Positions 50,818 through 61,910 of a DNA stretch of 64,000 nucleotides are shown here, piece by piece. The stretch is taken from NCBI RefSeq assembly GCF_038789205.1, contig NZ_CP128355.1, positions 1,054,001 to 1,118,000 of the forward strand. Reading direction: 5' to 3'. The number at the start of each line of letters is the position of its first letter. Position 1 is the first letter of the stretch. Below the pieces are notes generated by a model that made no database searches, was not told where the DNA came from, and worked only from the letters and a program-made list of their open reading frames with translations. The stretch comes from Staphylococcus hsinchuensis (lineage in GTDB: Bacteria; Bacillota; Bacilli; Staphylococcales; Staphylococcaceae). A program made the position numbers and the translations under genes.

Positions 50818-51753
50818 ATGTTAACAACAAAGAGCTTGATCGAACGGTTTGAGTTAAGACTCGTAACTGGTGAATCAGGATTAAATAAAACAATTAAAAA
50901 TACTGATATTTCAAGACCTGGTTTGGAAATGGCTGGTTATTTCTCGCATTATGCATCTGACCGTATTCAATTATTAGGTACAACGGAATTATCATTTTAT
51001 AATTTATTACCTGATGAGGAACGAAAAGGGCGTATGAGAAAGTTATGTCGTCCAGAAACCCCTGCCATTATTGTAACGCGAGATTTAGAGCCACCAACAG
51101 AACTCATTAAAGCTGCCGAGGAAAACAATACGCCTTTATTTGAGTCTTCTGCTGCAACGACGCAACTGATGAGTCGATTGACGACGTTTTTAGAACATAA
51201 CTTAGCCCGTACAACATCGCTTCATGGTGTACTTGTGGATGTTTATGGTGTAGGCGTCTTGATTACGGGTGACTCTGGTATCGGTAAAAGTGAAACAGCA
51301 CTCGAACTTGTTAAAAGAGGGCATCGTCTTGTTGCAGATGATAATGTTGAAATAAGTGAAATTAGTAAAGATGAATTAATAGGTAAACCACCTAAACTGA
51401 TTGAACATTTATTAGAAATTAGAGGATTAGGCATTATTAATGTTATGACGTTATTTGGTGCTGGCTCTATATTGACTGAAAAACGATTACGATTGAATAT
51501 ACATTTAGAAAATTGGCACGAAGGTAAATTATATGATCGTGTTGGTTTAGATGAAGAGAAATTACGTATTTTAGATAATAAAATCACGAAAAAGACAATC
51601 CCAGTGAGACCAGGACGTAATGTAGCAGTGATTATTGAGGTAGCTGCCATGAATTACCGATTAAATATTATGGGTATTAATACTGCAGAAGAATTTAACG
51701 ATCGGTTAAATGCTGAAATCTTACGAAATGGAAATCACAATAAGGAGAACTAA
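50818..51753 (+). CDS. hprK: HPr kinase/phosphorylase
   Basis: A 311-residue bifunctional enzyme that phosphorylates HPr on Ser46 and removes it, giving the co-repressor for CcpA-based carbon control. Walker A GDSGIGKS is at 151-158, with the HPrK/P signature following (IRGLGIINV, about 200). An N-terminal DRTGG-like domain (1-130) precedes the catalytic domain. Start ATG behind GAGGTG. It heads the hprK-lgt-acyltransferase-TPR-trxB cluster; lgt starts 3 bases after its stop. Confidence 0.96.
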   Translation: MLTTKSLIERFELRLVTGESGLNKTIKNTDISRPGLEMAGYFSHYASDRIQLLGTTELSFYNLLPDEERKGRMRKLCRPETPAIIVTRDLEPPTELIKAAEENNTPLFESSAATTQLMSRLTTFLEHNLARTTSLHGVLVDVYGVGVLITGDSGIGKSETALELVKRGHRLVADDNVEISEISKDELIGKPPKLIEHLLEIRGLGIINVMTLFGAGSILTEKRLRLNIHLENWHEGKLYDRVGLDEEKLRILDNKITKKTIPVRPGRNVAVIIEVAAMNYRLNIMGINTAEEFNDRLNAEILRNGNHNKEN

Positions 51754-51756
51754 CAA

Positions 51757-52587
51757 ATGATTTTAAATTATATTGATCCAGTTGCGATTCAACTCGGTCC
51801 AATTTCAGTACGTTGGTACGGCATTATTATCGGAATTGGTATTCTCATAGGGTATTTCATCGCACAATCGAGCTTAGTCCGTTTAGGTCATGACAAAGAG
51901 AAATTAGTCGATATTATCTTTTGGAGTGCGTTCTTTGGATTTATTGTAGCGCGTATTTATTTCGTTATCTTCCAATGGCCATACTACATGCAACATCCGA
52001 TTGAAATTCCGATGATTTGGCGCGGCGGTATAGCGATACATGGCGGTTTAATTGGTGGCTTTATTACAGGTGTAATCATGTGTAAGAAAAAGAATTTAAA
52101 CCCATTACAAATTGGTGATGTCATTGCACCAAGTTTAATTCTAGGTCAAGGTATAGGGAGATGGGGGAACTTTATGAACCACGAAGCACATGGTGGTGAA
52201 GTTTCTAAACACGTATTAGAAAATATGCATCTTCCGAATTTCATCATTAAGAATATGTACATAGATGGACATTATTACCAACCAACATTTTTATATGAAT
52301 CCATTTGGGATTTTTGTGGATTTGTCATATTATTATTTATCAGAAAGCACTTACGTGTTGGAGATACGATTTGTTTATATCTTATATGGTATTCATTAGG
52401 CAGATTTTTCGTAGAAGGCTTACGAACTGATAGTCTTATGCTATTTGGACAAATCAGAATAGCCCAATTAATGTCTATTATTTTAATCATCATAGGTATT
52501 ACTGTCATCGTTCTTCGTAGAGTTAGATATAAAGCACCGCGTTATAAAGATGCAGGCGCTTTAACTTGGCCTGAAAAAGGACTGTAA
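51757..52587 (+). CDS. lgt: Prolipoprotein diacylglyceryl transferase
   Basis: A 276-residue membrane enzyme (seven helices) that adds diacylglycerol to the lipobox cysteine of prolipoproteins, such as the YkyA-like one in this window. The catalytic region [11 protein letters not shown] (His of the family signature) and the phosphatidylglycerol-binding [19 protein letters not shown] motif are intact, as is the [17 protein letters not shown] segment. Start ATG follows AAGGAG. It is between hprK and a hexapeptide acyltransferase in one operon. Confidence 0.97.
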   Translation: MILNYIDPVAIQLGPISVRWYGIIIGIGILIGYFIAQSSLVRLGHDKEKLVDIIFWSAFFGFIVARIYFVIFQWPYYMQHPIEIPMIWRGGIAIHGGLIGGFITGVIMCKKKNLNPLQIGDVIAPSLILGQGIGRWGNFMNHEAHGGEVSKHVLENMHLPNFIIKNMYIDGHYYQPTFLYESIWDFCGFVILLFIRKHLRVGDTICLYLIWYSLGRFFVEGLRTDSLMLFGQIRIAQLMSIILIIIGITVIVLRRVRYKAPRYKDAGALTWPEKGL

Positions 52588-52601
52588 TAAGGAGTAACGA
52601 G

Positions 52602-53075
52602 ATGAGAAACTTAAAAAAGATAGTTGTTAAGACTAAAAACCCGCTCTGGCATATGTACCAATATGTTAACGGGTTAAAAGTTTTTAAAAATACATTTATT
52701 GTCGAGTTATGTAGATATTTACCCGATGTACGAATAAAGCATTGGTTATATCGCCACGTTTTAAACATGAAGGTAGGTCAACATTCAGCCTTTGCATATA
52801 AAGTTGTACCTGATATACTAAATCCCAGTCTCATACACGTTGGAGAAAATTGTGTTATAGGTTATAATACAACAATATTAACGCATGAATTTTTAGTGGA
52901 TGAATATCGCACAGGTGAAGTGTATATTGGTGACAATACTTTAATCGGTGCCAATGTGACGATATTGCCTGGTGTTACAATAGGTTCTAATGTGAAAGTA
53001 GGCGCCGGCACAGTTGTTTCAAAGAGTATTCCTGATTCAGCATTTGCATATGGCAATCCCATGCAAATTAAGTAA
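52602..53075 (+). CDS. Hexapeptide-repeat acyltransferase (LbH family)
   Basis: A 157-residue protein with left-handed beta-helix hexapeptide repeats ([49 protein letters not shown]), as in O-acetyltransferases. The N-terminal helical portion ([16 protein letters not shown]) is typical of the YvoF group found next to lgt/hprK. The acceptor is unknown; the location suggests a cell-envelope or sugar acetylation role, which is inference. ATG behind TAAGGAG, 14 bases after lgt. Confidence 0.85.
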   Translation: MRNLKKIVVKTKNPLWHMYQYVNGLKVFKNTFIVELCRYLPDVRIKHWLYRHVLNMKVGQHSAFAYKVVPDILNPSLIHVGENCVIGYNTTILTHEFLVDEYRTGEVYIGDNTLIGANVTILPGVTIGSNVKVGAGTVVSKSIPDSAFAYGNPMQIK

Positions 53076-53093
53076 TAGAGGAGGTGAGCATGG

Positions 53094-54530
53094 ATGGCAC
53101 GCAATAACAATATTATACCTATGACGTTAGACAGTCAGTTTTATAAAAAAATGGGTGAACAAAAGTTTTCGCAACAAAACTATAAAAAAGCAGCTGAGTA
53201 TTATGCCAAAGTGCTTGATATGTCACCTCAAGATTTTGATATTAAAGTTAAATATGCTGAGTCTCTGACCCACATAGGCATGAGTAACCAAGCTGAGCAT
53301 TTATTCTATGAAAATATCGCGGCTGGAACGATGATTCCTGAAAGTTATTACCAATTAAGTCAGTTAAATATTACGCTTAATGATCCGAATAAATCTTTTT
53401 TATTTGGTATGAATTACGTCATATTGACGGATGATGAAGATTATAAAACTGAACTTGAAGAGATGTTTGAGGTCTCATATTCATCTAACAACGATATTAA
53501 AATAGAAAGTCAGTTATTTGTCGCGCAGGTTATCTTCCAATTTTTATTTTCACAAGGGCGTTTGGAAGAAGCGCAAAATTATATTTTACGCCAAGATGCT
53601 TCAATACAAGATCATCGTATCGTACGTAACTTATTGGCGATGTGTTATTTATATTTAAATGATTTTGATAGTGCGAAAGTCATGTTCGAAAGGTTATTAT
53701 CCGAAGACAGTACAGATGTCTATGCATTGTGTCATTATACTTTATTACTTTATAACACGAATGATACTGAAAAATATGAGCGTTATTTAAAAATTTTAAA
53801 CAAAGTGATGCCGATGAATGACGATGAATCGTTTAAATTAGGTATTGTACTTTGTTATTTGAAACAATACGAAGCTTCTCAAAAGATACTGCAACCGCTT
53901 TATAAAAAAGGCAAGTTCCTTTCATTACAAATGTATAATGCATTGAGCTTTAATCATTATCATTTAAACCATATAGAAGAAAGTAAATTCTTCTGGAACA
54001 AATTACAAGAAATTGCTAAAGTTAATGTCGGTTATGCACCTTGGGTGATTGATGAAAGTAAAGCTATTTTTGAGAGTAGAATTTTACCTTTATTGCACAG
54101 TGACGATAGCCATTACAGATTGTATGGTATATTTCTATTAAACCAATTAAAAGGTAAAGAAGTGTTTATGACCGAAGATATCTGGTCGGTATTGGAAACG
54201 ATGAATGATTATGAAAAGCTTTATTTAACTTATTTGATTCAAGATTTAAAGTTAAATAAGCTAGATTTTATCCACCGAGGAATGGTCAAACTTTATGAGG
54301 TTGATTCATTAACGCATGATTCGTTATTATTTGTCACGTGGATTGATCAAGCAGAAGCAGTGATTGCAGAGAAGCTGGATTTGAGCTCTGTAGATGCTTA
54401 TGTTGCTGCGTTCGTATATAATTATTATCGCAATAATGAGCACAAAGTGACGAAGCGACAAGTTGAAGAATGGTTTGATATTTCACAATACCGTTTGAAT
54501 AAAATGATAGATGTATTGTTGAGCATATAG
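53094..54530 (+). CDS. TPR-repeat protein (YvcD-like)
   Basis: A 478-residue soluble protein with tetratricopeptide-like helices from residue ~10 (MGEQKFSQQNYKKAAEYYAKVLDMSPQ begins repeat 1) through about 330 (SEDSTDVYALCHYTLLLYN; KQYEASQKILQPLY). The C-terminal ~130 residues end in a helix-turn-helix-like stretch (RQVEEWFDISQYRLNKMIDVL). This matches the YvcD group conserved between hprK/lgt and trxB in Firmicutes. It probably binds another protein; partner unknown. The start follows GAGGAGGTG. Confidence 0.82.
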   Translation: MARNNNIIPMTLDSQFYKKMGEQKFSQQNYKKAAEYYAKVLDMSPQDFDIKVKYAESLTHIGMSNQAEHLFYENIAAGTMIPESYYQLSQLNITLNDPNKSFLFGMNYVILTDDEDYKTELEEMFEVSYSSNNDIKIESQLFVAQVIFQFLFSQGRLEEAQNYILRQDASIQDHRIVRNLLAMCYLYLNDFDSAKVMFERLLSEDSTDVYALCHYTLLLYNTNDTEKYERYLKILNKVMPMNDDESFKLGIVLCYLKQYEASQKILQPLYKKGKFLSLQMYNALSFNHYHLNHIEESKFFWNKLQEIAKVNVGYAPWVIDESKAIFESRILPLLHSDDSHYRLYGIFLLNQLKGKEVFMTEDIWSVLETMNDYEKLYLTYLIQDLKLNKLDFIHRGMVKLYEVDSLTHDSLLFVTWIDQAEAVIAEKLDLSSVDAYVAAFVYNYYRNNEHKVTKRQVEEWFDISQYRLNKMIDVLLSI

Positions 54531-54571
54531 GTTTATAATGTGTTGATTATCATATATAATTCGCATATTGA

Positions 54572-55540
<969 letters not shown>

Positions 55541-55619
55541 AGTAAATTTAAGCATCTCTTATTTTAAGTACAGATTATGATAAATTGCTTATATTAGCTT
55601 GTTTATAAGATCATTAGTG

Positions 55620-55662
55620 AAAAGGCTAGTTCATTCATCTATGAAGTGACTAGTCTTTTTAT
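55620..55662 (+). terminator. Terminator after trxB
   Basis: AAAAGGCTAGTTCA and TGACTAGTCTTTTT form an imperfect stem with a loop of about 15 bases and a T-run. Confidence 0.8.
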
Positions 55663-55812
55663 TTTGATGTTACGACTACTATAGTCACAGATTTTAATGT
55701 AAAATATAATATGATAGCATGTATCATGTACAAATATATTAACGACTTAGACTTTCAATAGAGCACGAGACGATTTGTTCTAGTTAAAAATAACTATGGA
55801 TGGTGTGGGAAA

Positions 55813-56721
55813 ATGCAACGAGAAGAAAAAGAAATAGTAAAAAGCGAATTATTGGTTGTTACTGGATTATCAGGAGCAGGAAAATCAGTAGTCATTCAAA
55901 GTTTAGAAGACATTGGTTATTTTTGCGTAGATAATTTACCTCCAATCTTATTGGGAAAATTTGTAGATTTAATGGATCAAGGTAATCCATCTTTACAAAA
56001 GGTAGCGATTGCTATTGATTTACGTGGTAAGGAATTATTTGAAGCGTTAATTCAAGAAATTGATCAAATTAAGAGTAATACAGACGTTATTGTAGACATT
56101 ATGTTTCTTGAAGCTACAAATAATAAGCTTATTTCTCGTTATAAGGAAACACGAAGAGCACATCCATTAACTTATAATGGTCAACGTTCATTAATTGATG
56201 CAATTGAAGAAGAGCGCAGTTTATTGAGTGAAATTAAAAGTCTTGCGAATTACACAATAGATACTTCACATATGAAACCTAAAGCGCTACGTAATCAGAT
56301 ACGTGACTATTTTAACGATAGTGATTTCCAAACATTTAATATCAATGTCATCAGTTTCGGTTTTAAACATGGCATTCAAATAGATGCAGACTTGGTATTC
56401 GACGTAAGATTTTTACCAAATCCGCACTACGTTGATGAATTAAGGCCATTAACTGGTGAAGACGAAGCGGTATACAAATATGTGATGAAATGGAAAGAAA
56501 CGAATATATTTTATGAAAAGTTAATGGACTTGTTGAAATTTATGGTTCCGGGTTATAAGAAGGAAGGTAAATCACAACTTGTCATAGCAATTGGATGTAC
56601 AGGTGGACAACATAGATCAGTTGCCTTAGCGAAACGCATTGGGGCAGAACTACAAGAGAGCTTTGATTATAATGTTTATGTTCATCATCGTGATGCACAT
56701 ATAGAAAGTGGCGTGAAATAA
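55813..56721 (+). CDS. rapZ: RNase adapter/nucleotide-binding protein RapZ (YvcJ)
   Basis: A 302-residue P-loop protein of the RapZ/YvcJ family. Walker A GLSGAGKS is at 18-25; the C-terminal domain has the family sequence [23 protein letters not shown] and [11 protein letters not shown]. In E. coli RapZ controls small-RNA decay by guiding RNase E; in Firmicutes the role differs and is not settled. Start ATG follows GTGGGAAA. It heads rapZ-yvcK-whiA, a conserved cluster. Confidence 0.93.
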   Translation: MQREEKEIVKSELLVVTGLSGAGKSVVIQSLEDIGYFCVDNLPPILLGKFVDLMDQGNPSLQKVAIAIDLRGKELFEALIQEIDQIKSNTDVIVDIMFLEATNNKLISRYKETRRAHPLTYNGQRSLIDAIEEERSLLSEIKSLANYTIDTSHMKPKALRNQIRDYFNDSDFQTFNINVISFGFKHGIQIDADLVFDVRFLPNPHYVDELRPLTGEDEAVYKYVMKWKETNIFYEKLMDLLKFMVPGYKKEGKSQLVIAIGCTGGQHRSVALAKRIGAELQESFDYNVYVHHRDAHIESGVK

Positions 56722-56725
56722 TACT

Positions 56726-57718
56726 ATGAGAAGAATCAAACTTGTCCTCATCGGTGGAGGTACAGGTTTATCCGTTTTAGCAAGAGGTTTAAAGGATTAT
56801 CAAATTGATATTACGACGATTGTAACTGTTTCAGACGATGGTGGTAGTACAGGTAAGATAAGAAATGAAATGGATATACCAGCACCAGGGGATATACGAA
56901 ATGTAATTTCTGCATTAAGTGAAACTGAATCGACATTGGAACAATTATTCCAATATCGCTTTAAAGAAAATCAAATTGAAGGGCATTCATTAGGAAATTT
57001 ATTAATTGCGGCTCTGACAAATATTACTGATGACTTTGGTCATGCGGTGAAAGAGCTAAGCGAAATACTTAACATTAAAGGACGCGTCATACCATCTACA
57101 AACGCGAGTGTACGTTTAAATGCTGTCATGGAAGATGGTGAGGTCATTTATGGAGAGTCTGAAATTCCTAAACGAAATAAACGTATAAAAAATGTCTTTT
57201 TAGAACCCGAAGATGTTGAACCTATGGAAGAAGCCGTACAGGCTTTAGAAAATGCCGACCTCATAGTTATGGGGCCAGGCTCATTATATACAAGTGTGAT
57301 TTCAAATCTTTGTGTCAAAGGTATTTCAGAAGCATTATTAAAATGTGATGCCCCTAAATTGTATGTGTCTAATGTTATGACACAACCAGGTGAAACAAAT
57401 GGCTATACTGTATTAGATCACGTCAACGCAATTCATAATCAAATTGGTGAAAAATGTATTGATTATGCACTTTGTGGTTCACAAACATATAATAACGATG
57501 TACTTGAACGTTATAAAAAAGATAATGCTGCACCTGTTAAAAACGATTCAGAAGCTATGAAACGACTTGGTATTAAGGTTTTTACACATCCAGATTTAAT
57601 TGAAATTTCATCGGAAATTTATGTAAGACATAATACCGAAGTGTTGGCGAAGATGATTTATGAAATTGCGTTAAGAGAAACATCAACAATCCAATTCAAG
57701 AGAAATACAGATGAATAA
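56726..57718 (+). CDS. yvcK: YvcK/YbhK gluconeogenesis factor (CofD-like)
   Basis: A 330-residue protein of the CofD-related YvcK family, needed in Bacillus for growth on gluconeogenic carbon and for cell shape, and reported to bind UDP-sugars. Motifs: [14 protein letters not shown] (8-21), [21 protein letters not shown] and GPGSLYTSV. It starts 4 bases after the rapZ stop, and whiA follows 41 bases later, in one operon. No separate ribosome binding site is strong, so coupling to rapZ is likely. Confidence 0.93.
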   Translation: MRRIKLVLIGGGTGLSVLARGLKDYQIDITTIVTVSDDGGSTGKIRNEMDIPAPGDIRNVISALSETESTLEQLFQYRFKENQIEGHSLGNLLIAALTNITDDFGHAVKELSEILNIKGRVIPSTNASVRLNAVMEDGEVIYGESEIPKRNKRIKNVFLEPEDVEPMEEAVQALENADLIVMGPGSLYTSVISNLCVKGISEALLKCDAPKLYVSNVMTQPGETNGYTVLDHVNAIHNQIGEKCIDYALCGSQTYNNDVLERYKKDNAAPVKNDSEAMKRLGIKVFTHPDLIEISSEIYVRHNTEVLAKMIYEIALRETSTIQFKRNTDE

Positions 57719-57759
57719 ATCTAAGCACTCAGCTTAGTAAAGAAGGGCCTGATGATACG

Positions 57760-58704
57760 ATGAGCTTTGCGTCTGATATGAAAAATGAGCTGACGAGAAT
57801 CGAAGTAGATGAAATCAATGCTAAAGCAGAGCTCAGTGCACTTATCCGAATGAATGGTGCACTCAGTTTATCCAACCAACAATTTATCATTAATGTTCAA
57901 ACTGAAAATGCCACGACAGCACGTAGAATTTATTCATTAATTAAAAAGGTATTTAAAGTTGAAGTTGAACTACTTGTAAGAAAGAAAATGAAATTAAAAA
58001 AGAACAATATTTATATCTGTCGCATAAAAGCTCGCGCACGTGAAATACTAAATGATTTAGGCATTTTAAAGAATGGTATATTCACGCATGAGATTGATGA
58101 AGCGATGATTCAAGATGATGAAATGAGACGAAGTTATCTACGAGGTGCTTTTTTAGCAGGTGGTTCAGTCAACAACCCTGAAACATCTTCGTATCATTTA
58201 GAGATTTTCTCATTATATGAAGATCATTCAGAAGGTTTAACGCAATTGATGAATAGTTATGGATTGAATGCTAAACATTTAGAACGTAAGAAGGGCAGTA
58301 TTGCCTATTTAAAAGAAGCTGAAAAAATTTCTGATTTCTTAAGTTTAATCGGTGGTTATCAAGCGTTATTGAAATTTGAAGACGTGCGTATTGTTCGTGA
58401 TATGAGAAATTCAGTTAATCGTTTAGTTAATTGCGAAACTGCAAACTTAAACAAAACAGTAAGTGCTGCTATGAAACAAGTTGAAAGCATTTTACTGATT
58501 GATCAAGAAATTGGTTTAGATAACTTACCTGATAGATTGAGAGAAATTGCGAAGTTAAGAGTTGAACATCAAGACGTTTCATTAAAAGAGTTAGGTGAAA
58601 TGATGTCTACCGGAAAGATTTCGAAATCTGGGGTAAACCATCGTTTAAGAAAGTTAAACGAAATGGCAGATAAACTCCGCAGTGGTGAAATTATTGAATT
58701 ATAA
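57760..58704 (+). CDS. whiA: WhiA DNA-binding regulator
   Basis: A 314-residue protein of the WhiA/SCO1950 family: an N-terminal degenerate LAGLIDADG homing-endonuclease-like domain ([19 protein letters not shown] around residue 124-142) and a C-terminal helix-turn-helix ([25 protein letters not shown]). In Gram-positive bacteria WhiA affects cell division and chromosome segregation and may control a few promoters. ATG follows AGAAGGGCC. It ends the rapZ-yvcK-whiA operon. Confidence 0.94.
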   Translation: MSFASDMKNELTRIEVDEINAKAELSALIRMNGALSLSNQQFIINVQTENATTARRIYSLIKKVFKVEVELLVRKKMKLKKNNIYICRIKARAREILNDLGILKNGIFTHEIDEAMIQDDEMRRSYLRGAFLAGGSVNNPETSSYHLEIFSLYEDHSEGLTQLMNSYGLNAKHLERKKGSIAYLKEAEKISDFLSLIGGYQALLKFEDVRIVRDMRNSVNRLVNCETANLNKTVSAAMKQVESILLIDQEIGLDNLPDRLREIAKLRVEHQDVSLKELGEMMSTGKISKSGVNHRLRKLNEMADKLRSGEIIEL

Positions 58705-58737
58705 GTTTGACAATAATGTAATAATTGTGAAAGAGTA

Positions 58738-58776
58738 AAGACGGTACGTTGAGTTAAAACGTACCGTCTTTTTTTA
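58738..58776 (+). terminator. Terminator of rapZ-yvcK-whiA
   Basis: AAGACGGTACGTT and AACGTACCGTCTT form a 13-base perfect stem with a 7-base loop and a run of seven T. Confidence 0.92.
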
Positions 58777-58810
58777 CATATTTATTCCCAAGATGAAAGG
58801 ATCATGATGA

Positions 58811-59008
58811 ATGCTTATTTTACTATTAGTTGTATTAATTGTTTCATTAATTGAAGCACTGTATGTAATGAAAAAATGTGTTGACCTCAAAAAGCAAAAT
58901 GCGCCAGACAGTGAATATAAAAAATTAATCAACAACATATCACCGGTTTTCACCATTACAACTGCTATTTCAATCATCATATTAATCATTTCTTATTTTG
59001 TGATTTAG
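58811..59008 (+). CDS. Small membrane protein, unknown function
   Basis: A 65-residue protein with two helices (ILLLVVLIVSLIEALYVM; VFTITTAISIIILIISYFV) around a charged centre (KKCVDLKKQNAPDSEYKKL). ATG follows AAAGGATCATGATGA. It lies just after the whiA terminator and before the tRNA on the opposite strand. Codon use is like its neighbours. I do not recognise the family. Confidence 0.6.
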   Translation: MLILLLVVLIVSLIEALYVMKKCVDLKKQNAPDSEYKKLINNISPVFTITTAISIIILIISYFVI

Positions 59009-59035
59009 TCATAAAGTCAAATTATCATAAAAAAC

Positions 59036-59107
59036 CCCCCTCGAAGGGAATCGAACCCCTATTCTAAGAACCGGAATCTTATGTGTTATCCATTACACTA
59101 CGAGGGG
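59036..59107 (-). tRNA. tRNA-Arg (anticodon CCG)
   Basis: On the minus strand: acceptor stem CCCCTCG/CGAGGGG, D-arm GTGTAATGGATAACAC, anticodon arm TAAGA-TTCCGGT-TCTTA with anticodon CCG (reads CGG), T-arm with TTCGATT, discriminator G and no encoded CCA; 72 bases. It is followed on its strand by a T-run (AAAAA on the plus side, 59029-59034). A tRNA-Arg next to clpP also exists in S. aureus, as I recall. Confidence 0.95.
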
Positions 59108-59194
59108 ATAAAAGGACATTAGTAATAGTGTACAAATGATCATTTTGTCGGTCAATGGAAATATAAAAAACTTTTAAATCTGGGAGTTATATTT

Positions 59195-59224
59195 TTTGAC
59201 CATATTTGACTTTTAGGTTAAAAT
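59195..59224 (+). promoter_or_regulatory. clpP: clpP promoter with CtsR operator
   Basis: TTTGACC-ATA-TTTGACT (59195-59211) is the CtsR heptad repeat A/GGTCAAA-N3-A/GGTCAAA read on the other strand. It covers the -35 TTGACC (59196) and part of the 17-base spacer; the -10 is TAAAAT (59219-59224). Heat and protein stress should release CtsR. Confidence 0.9.
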
Positions 59225-59258
59225 GTATTTATCAGTTAGAATTAAGGAGGCAGTAATA

Positions 59259-59843
59259 ATGAATTTAATACCTACAGTAATTGAAACAACAAACCGTGGG
59301 GAACGTGCTTATGATATTTACTCACGTTTATTAAAAGACCGTATCATCATGTTAGGTTCACAAATTGATGATAACGTAGCAAACTCAATTGTATCACAAT
59401 TATTATTCTTACAAGCTCAAGATGCTGAAAAAGATATTTATCTTTATATAAATTCACCAGGTGGTAGCGTAACTGCTGGTTTCGCTATTTACGATACAAT
59501 CCAACACATCAAACCAGATGTACAAACAATTTGTATCGGCATGGCAGCGTCTATGGGATCATTCCTACTTTCAGCAGGTGCGAAAGGTAAACGTTTTGCA
59601 TTACCAAATGCTGAAGTAATGATTCACCAACCATTAGGTGGCGCACAAGGACAAGCAACAGAAATCGAAATTGCTGCTAACCACATCTTAAAAACACGTG
59701 CTAAATTAAACAAAATTTTAGCAGAACGTACAGGTCAATCAATAGAAAAAATTGAAAAAGATACAGACCGTGACAACTTCTTATCTGCTGAAGAAGCAAA
59801 AGAATACGGCTTAGTAGACCATGTTATGGAACCTGAAGCATAA
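59259..59843 (+). CDS. clpP: ATP-dependent Clp protease proteolytic subunit
   Basis: A 194-residue serine protease forming a 14-subunit barrel used by ClpX and ClpC. The catalytic triad is S98 (GMAASMGSF), H123 (MIHQP) and D172. ATG 59259 follows AAGGAGG; an in-frame ATG at 59223 is within the promoter and cannot be used. CtsR operator and promoter lie directly upstream. The protein degrades damaged and regulatory proteins and is central in staphylococcal virulence and stress control. Terminator follows. Confidence 0.98.
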   Translation: MNLIPTVIETTNRGERAYDIYSRLLKDRIIMLGSQIDDNVANSIVSQLLFLQAQDAEKDIYLYINSPGGSVTAGFAIYDTIQHIKPDVQTICIGMAASMGSFLLSAGAKGKRFALPNAEVMIHQPLGGAQGQATEIEIAANHILKTRAKLNKILAERTGQSIEKIEKDTDRDNFLSAEEAKEYGLVDHVMEPEA

Positions 59844-59854
59844 TTAGTGAAATA

Positions 59855-59889
59855 AAAAGCCTGAGACATACATTGTCTCAGGTTTTTTA
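59855..59889 (+). terminator. Terminator of clpP
   Basis: AAAAGCCTGAGACA and TGTCTCAGGTTTTTT form an 11-12 base stem with a T-run. It is a member of the GAGGCTGAGAC stem family, also working for the convergent gene. Confidence 0.88.
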
Positions 59890-59899
59890 TATTGTCGTT

Positions 59900-60100
59900 T
59901 TATTTACTTTTACTATTGGAAAATTTATTATCGTAAATTAACTTTCCTCCAAAGGCTACGATGATTAATCCAACTATAATGAAGATTATAGAAACAATGC
60001 TCATCGCAATCGTTTTATCAAAAGACAATATACCATTTGCAAGTAGTAACAAGCCTACAATTAATAATAATATGTGCGTGAGTGCATCATATTTCATCAT
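59900..60100 (-). CDS. Small membrane protein, unknown function
   Basis: A 66-residue protein with two membrane helices (ILLLIVGLLLLANGIL; IVSIIFIIVGLIIVAFGG) and a Lys/Ser tail. It starts ATGATG behind AAGAGGTG, so translation could begin at 60100 or 60097. It is convergent with clpP and follows the epimerase gene by 20 bases, so is likely in its operon. Resembles small DUF-type membrane proteins next to epimerase genes, but I cannot name it. Confidence 0.65.
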   Translation of the reverse strand: MMKYDALTHILLLIVGLLLLANGILSFDKTIAMSIVSIIFIIVGLIIVAFGGKLIYDNKFSNSKSK

Positions 60101-60120
60101 TTAGCACCTCTTTTGTCTAG

Positions 60121-61020
60121 TTATTTTAATATTGATTCTAACGCTGATTTTAAGTTTGAATATTTAAATTCGAAATTGATCGCTTGAAGTTTGTTAGGGA
60201 TTACTTTTTGAGTATCTAATACGACTGTCGACATTTCACCGAGTAGTAATCTAAGAAATGGTGCGGGCACCCAAGTATAATGTGGACGCTCTGTCACACG
60301 TGCAATCGTATAGCCGAACATATTTTGACGTTCGATGATAGGCGCTGTGAAATTAAATACACCCTGAGCTTTATCGGAATTAATTGTGAAAAGAATAGCT
60401 CGAACTACATCATCAATGTGAATCCATGAGTACCATTGCCTACCTGAACCAACCTTACCACCGACATTTAATTCATAAGGTAGTTTCATTAATGGTAATG
60501 CACCGTCTTGATTTGAGAGTACCATACCAAATCGTCCAATGATGACGCGTGTACCTAAAGTCTCAAACTGTCGAGCTTTACGTTCCCATTGATAGACCAC
60601 TTCAGATAAGAAATCAAAAGGTAACGTTTGATCTAGTTCAGTATAGGTACGATATAAATCAGGCGGGTAATACCCGACAGCACTCGCATTAAAGAACACT
60701 GACGGCTTATGTGTGCGGTCTTTAAATAAGTCGTATAAAGCTTGTGTAGCTTTCAGTCGACTTAACATAATTTCTTGTTTATACGATTGTGTCCATCGTT
60801 GATTTAAACTAGCACCTGCGAGATTGATTACAAAGTCGATGTCACTTGGAACTTGTGATTCCCAATTTGGCTGTGACCAATTGATATATGTTATTTGTGA
60901 TTGTGACGTTTGAATATTCTGTCTCGTTAATACAGTGATATGGGCTTCACTATGGACAATGGCATTGATTAACTCTGAACCGATCATACCAGTGCCGCCT
61001 GTAATTAAATAATTTTTCAA
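60121..61020 (-). CDS. TIGR01777-type SDR epimerase
   Basis: A short-chain dehydrogenase/epimerase of the SDR39U1 type (YfcH/TIGR01777), about 299 residues. The NAD(P)-binding [11 protein letters not shown] is at the N-terminus; [15 protein letters not shown] and the NASAVGYYP region are the family motifs, and [17 protein letters not shown] follows. TTG at 61020 lies a few bases after AGAGGTG; a GTG at 61029 belongs to this site. Substrate unknown. Upstream (on its strand) lie the palindrome at 61092 and the RNA candidate. Confidence 0.88.
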   Translation of the reverse strand: MKNYLITGGTGMIGSELINAIVHSEAHITVLTRQNIQTSQSQITYINWSQPNWESQVPSDIDFVINLAGASLNQRWTQSYKQEIMLSRLKATQALYDLFKDRTHKPSVFFNASAVGYYPPDLYRTYTELDQTLPFDFLSEVVYQWERKARQFETLGTRVIIGRFGMVLSNQDGALPLMKLPYELNVGGKVGSGRQWYSWIHIDDVVRAILFTINSDKAQGVFNFTAPIIERQNMFGYTIARVTERPHYTWVPAPFLRLLLGEMSTVVLDTQKVIPNKLQAINFEFKYSNLKSALESILK

Positions 61021-61091
61021 ATAGATCACCTCTTCGCTATGTATTCTATTATACGAATGTTAGTGAGTAGCTACAATTTATTTAATACGCA

Positions 61092-61133
61092 AATGACATA
61101 TAGTGTTCAAAAATTAGTCATCAATATGTCATT
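61092..61133. repeat. 10-base inverted repeat in the epimerase-sRNA intergenic region
   Basis: AATGACATAT (61092-61101) and its complement ATATGTCATT (61124-61133), 22 bases apart, without T-run. The outer GCAA/TTGC also matches with a gap. It could be a protein-binding site upstream of the RNA promoter or of the epimerase gene. Confidence 0.4.
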
Positions 61134-61174
61134 AAGTTGCGTTGAAATCTATTTTATTTGAGGTTATATAGATT

Positions 61175-61310
61175 TATAATTAAAGTACCTTCGATAGAAA
61201 TTAATCATCTCTTAATTATTTCAGTATACCCATAATATACTTACGAAGGTAAATATCTAACTCCCTTTAGTAATGAGCCTGAGACGTTACAACGTTTCAG
61301 GCTTTTGTAA
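61175..61310 (+). ncRNA. rsaH: Candidate small RNA, RsaH-like by position
   Basis: TATAAT at 61175-61180 is followed, at the right distance for a start, by TACCTTCG (61186-61193), which pairs with CGAAGGTA (61244-61251). Unpaired C-rich bits TATACCC and CTCCC follow or sit in the loop, then a terminator GAGCCTGAGACG-TTACAA-CGTTTCAGGC with TTTT ends near 61307. The size would be ~120 nt. C-rich unpaired motifs are the mark of staphylococcal Rsa RNAs, and this spot between the epimerase gene and the next corresponds, from memory, to RsaH. The -35 is weak. The rest of the 420-base gap (61021-61440) has no gene. Confidence 0.65.
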
Positions 61311-61440
61311 GTTACAAATGAAAGTTGAGTAAGTAAGGGGTATTGCTGAAGGTGGTTACGAAGAGTTAGATGTTACTTCAAAAAATAGTGTATTTTTTGC
61401 ATAGTCGTCCATTTCTCTTTATACTAACGTTAGTTATAGA

Positions 61441-61641
61441 TTAGTGAATAAAGATCTGAGATATAACTAAAGCAGTAATTATAAGTGTAACTATTATTAA
61501 TAATAAAATAACTATTTGTTTCTTCGATTTTGGTTGAGATTCATAATCATCGTTTTCCGACATCATACGTCGTAATCCTTTTTGCTTGTGATTATCTGTT
61601 TCATTGAAGATATCATGCGGATTGTAGTTATTATTAGTCAT
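61441..61641 (-). CDS. Small membrane protein with cytoplasmic N-terminus, unknown function
   Basis: A 66-residue protein from ATG 61641 (GTG at 61653 is an alternative but almost touches AGGAA). The N-terminal ~40 residues are polar (NNNYNPHDIFNETDNHKQKGLRR, SENDDYESQPKSKKQ), followed by one helix (IVILLLIIVTLIITALVISQIF) at the C-terminus. It reads toward the RNA candidate's terminator. No family recognised. Confidence 0.6.
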   Translation of the reverse strand: MTNNNYNPHDIFNETDNHKQKGLRRMMSENDDYESQPKSKKQIVILLLIIVTLIITALVISQIFIH

Positions 61642-61910
61642 TAAAAGGGTCACTTCCTGTAATAGTTAATAAAGTGTAAAATGTGTTTATTTTAAGAAAT
61701 AATACTGTTCAGGGTTTGAGTACTTCTGAAACAGTTAAAAGGGAAGTAGCTATTTTATTAGCGACATACTCATGGTAACATGTTAATGGCTAAAAAATAA
61801 TAGATTAAAAGTTGTTGCAGTTTAAAAAAATTCGTGTAGAATATATTTTTGTTATTTTGAAACAATGTCACTTGAGAAATAAATTTATTGAAATGAAGTG
61901 AGGGGAGCAT

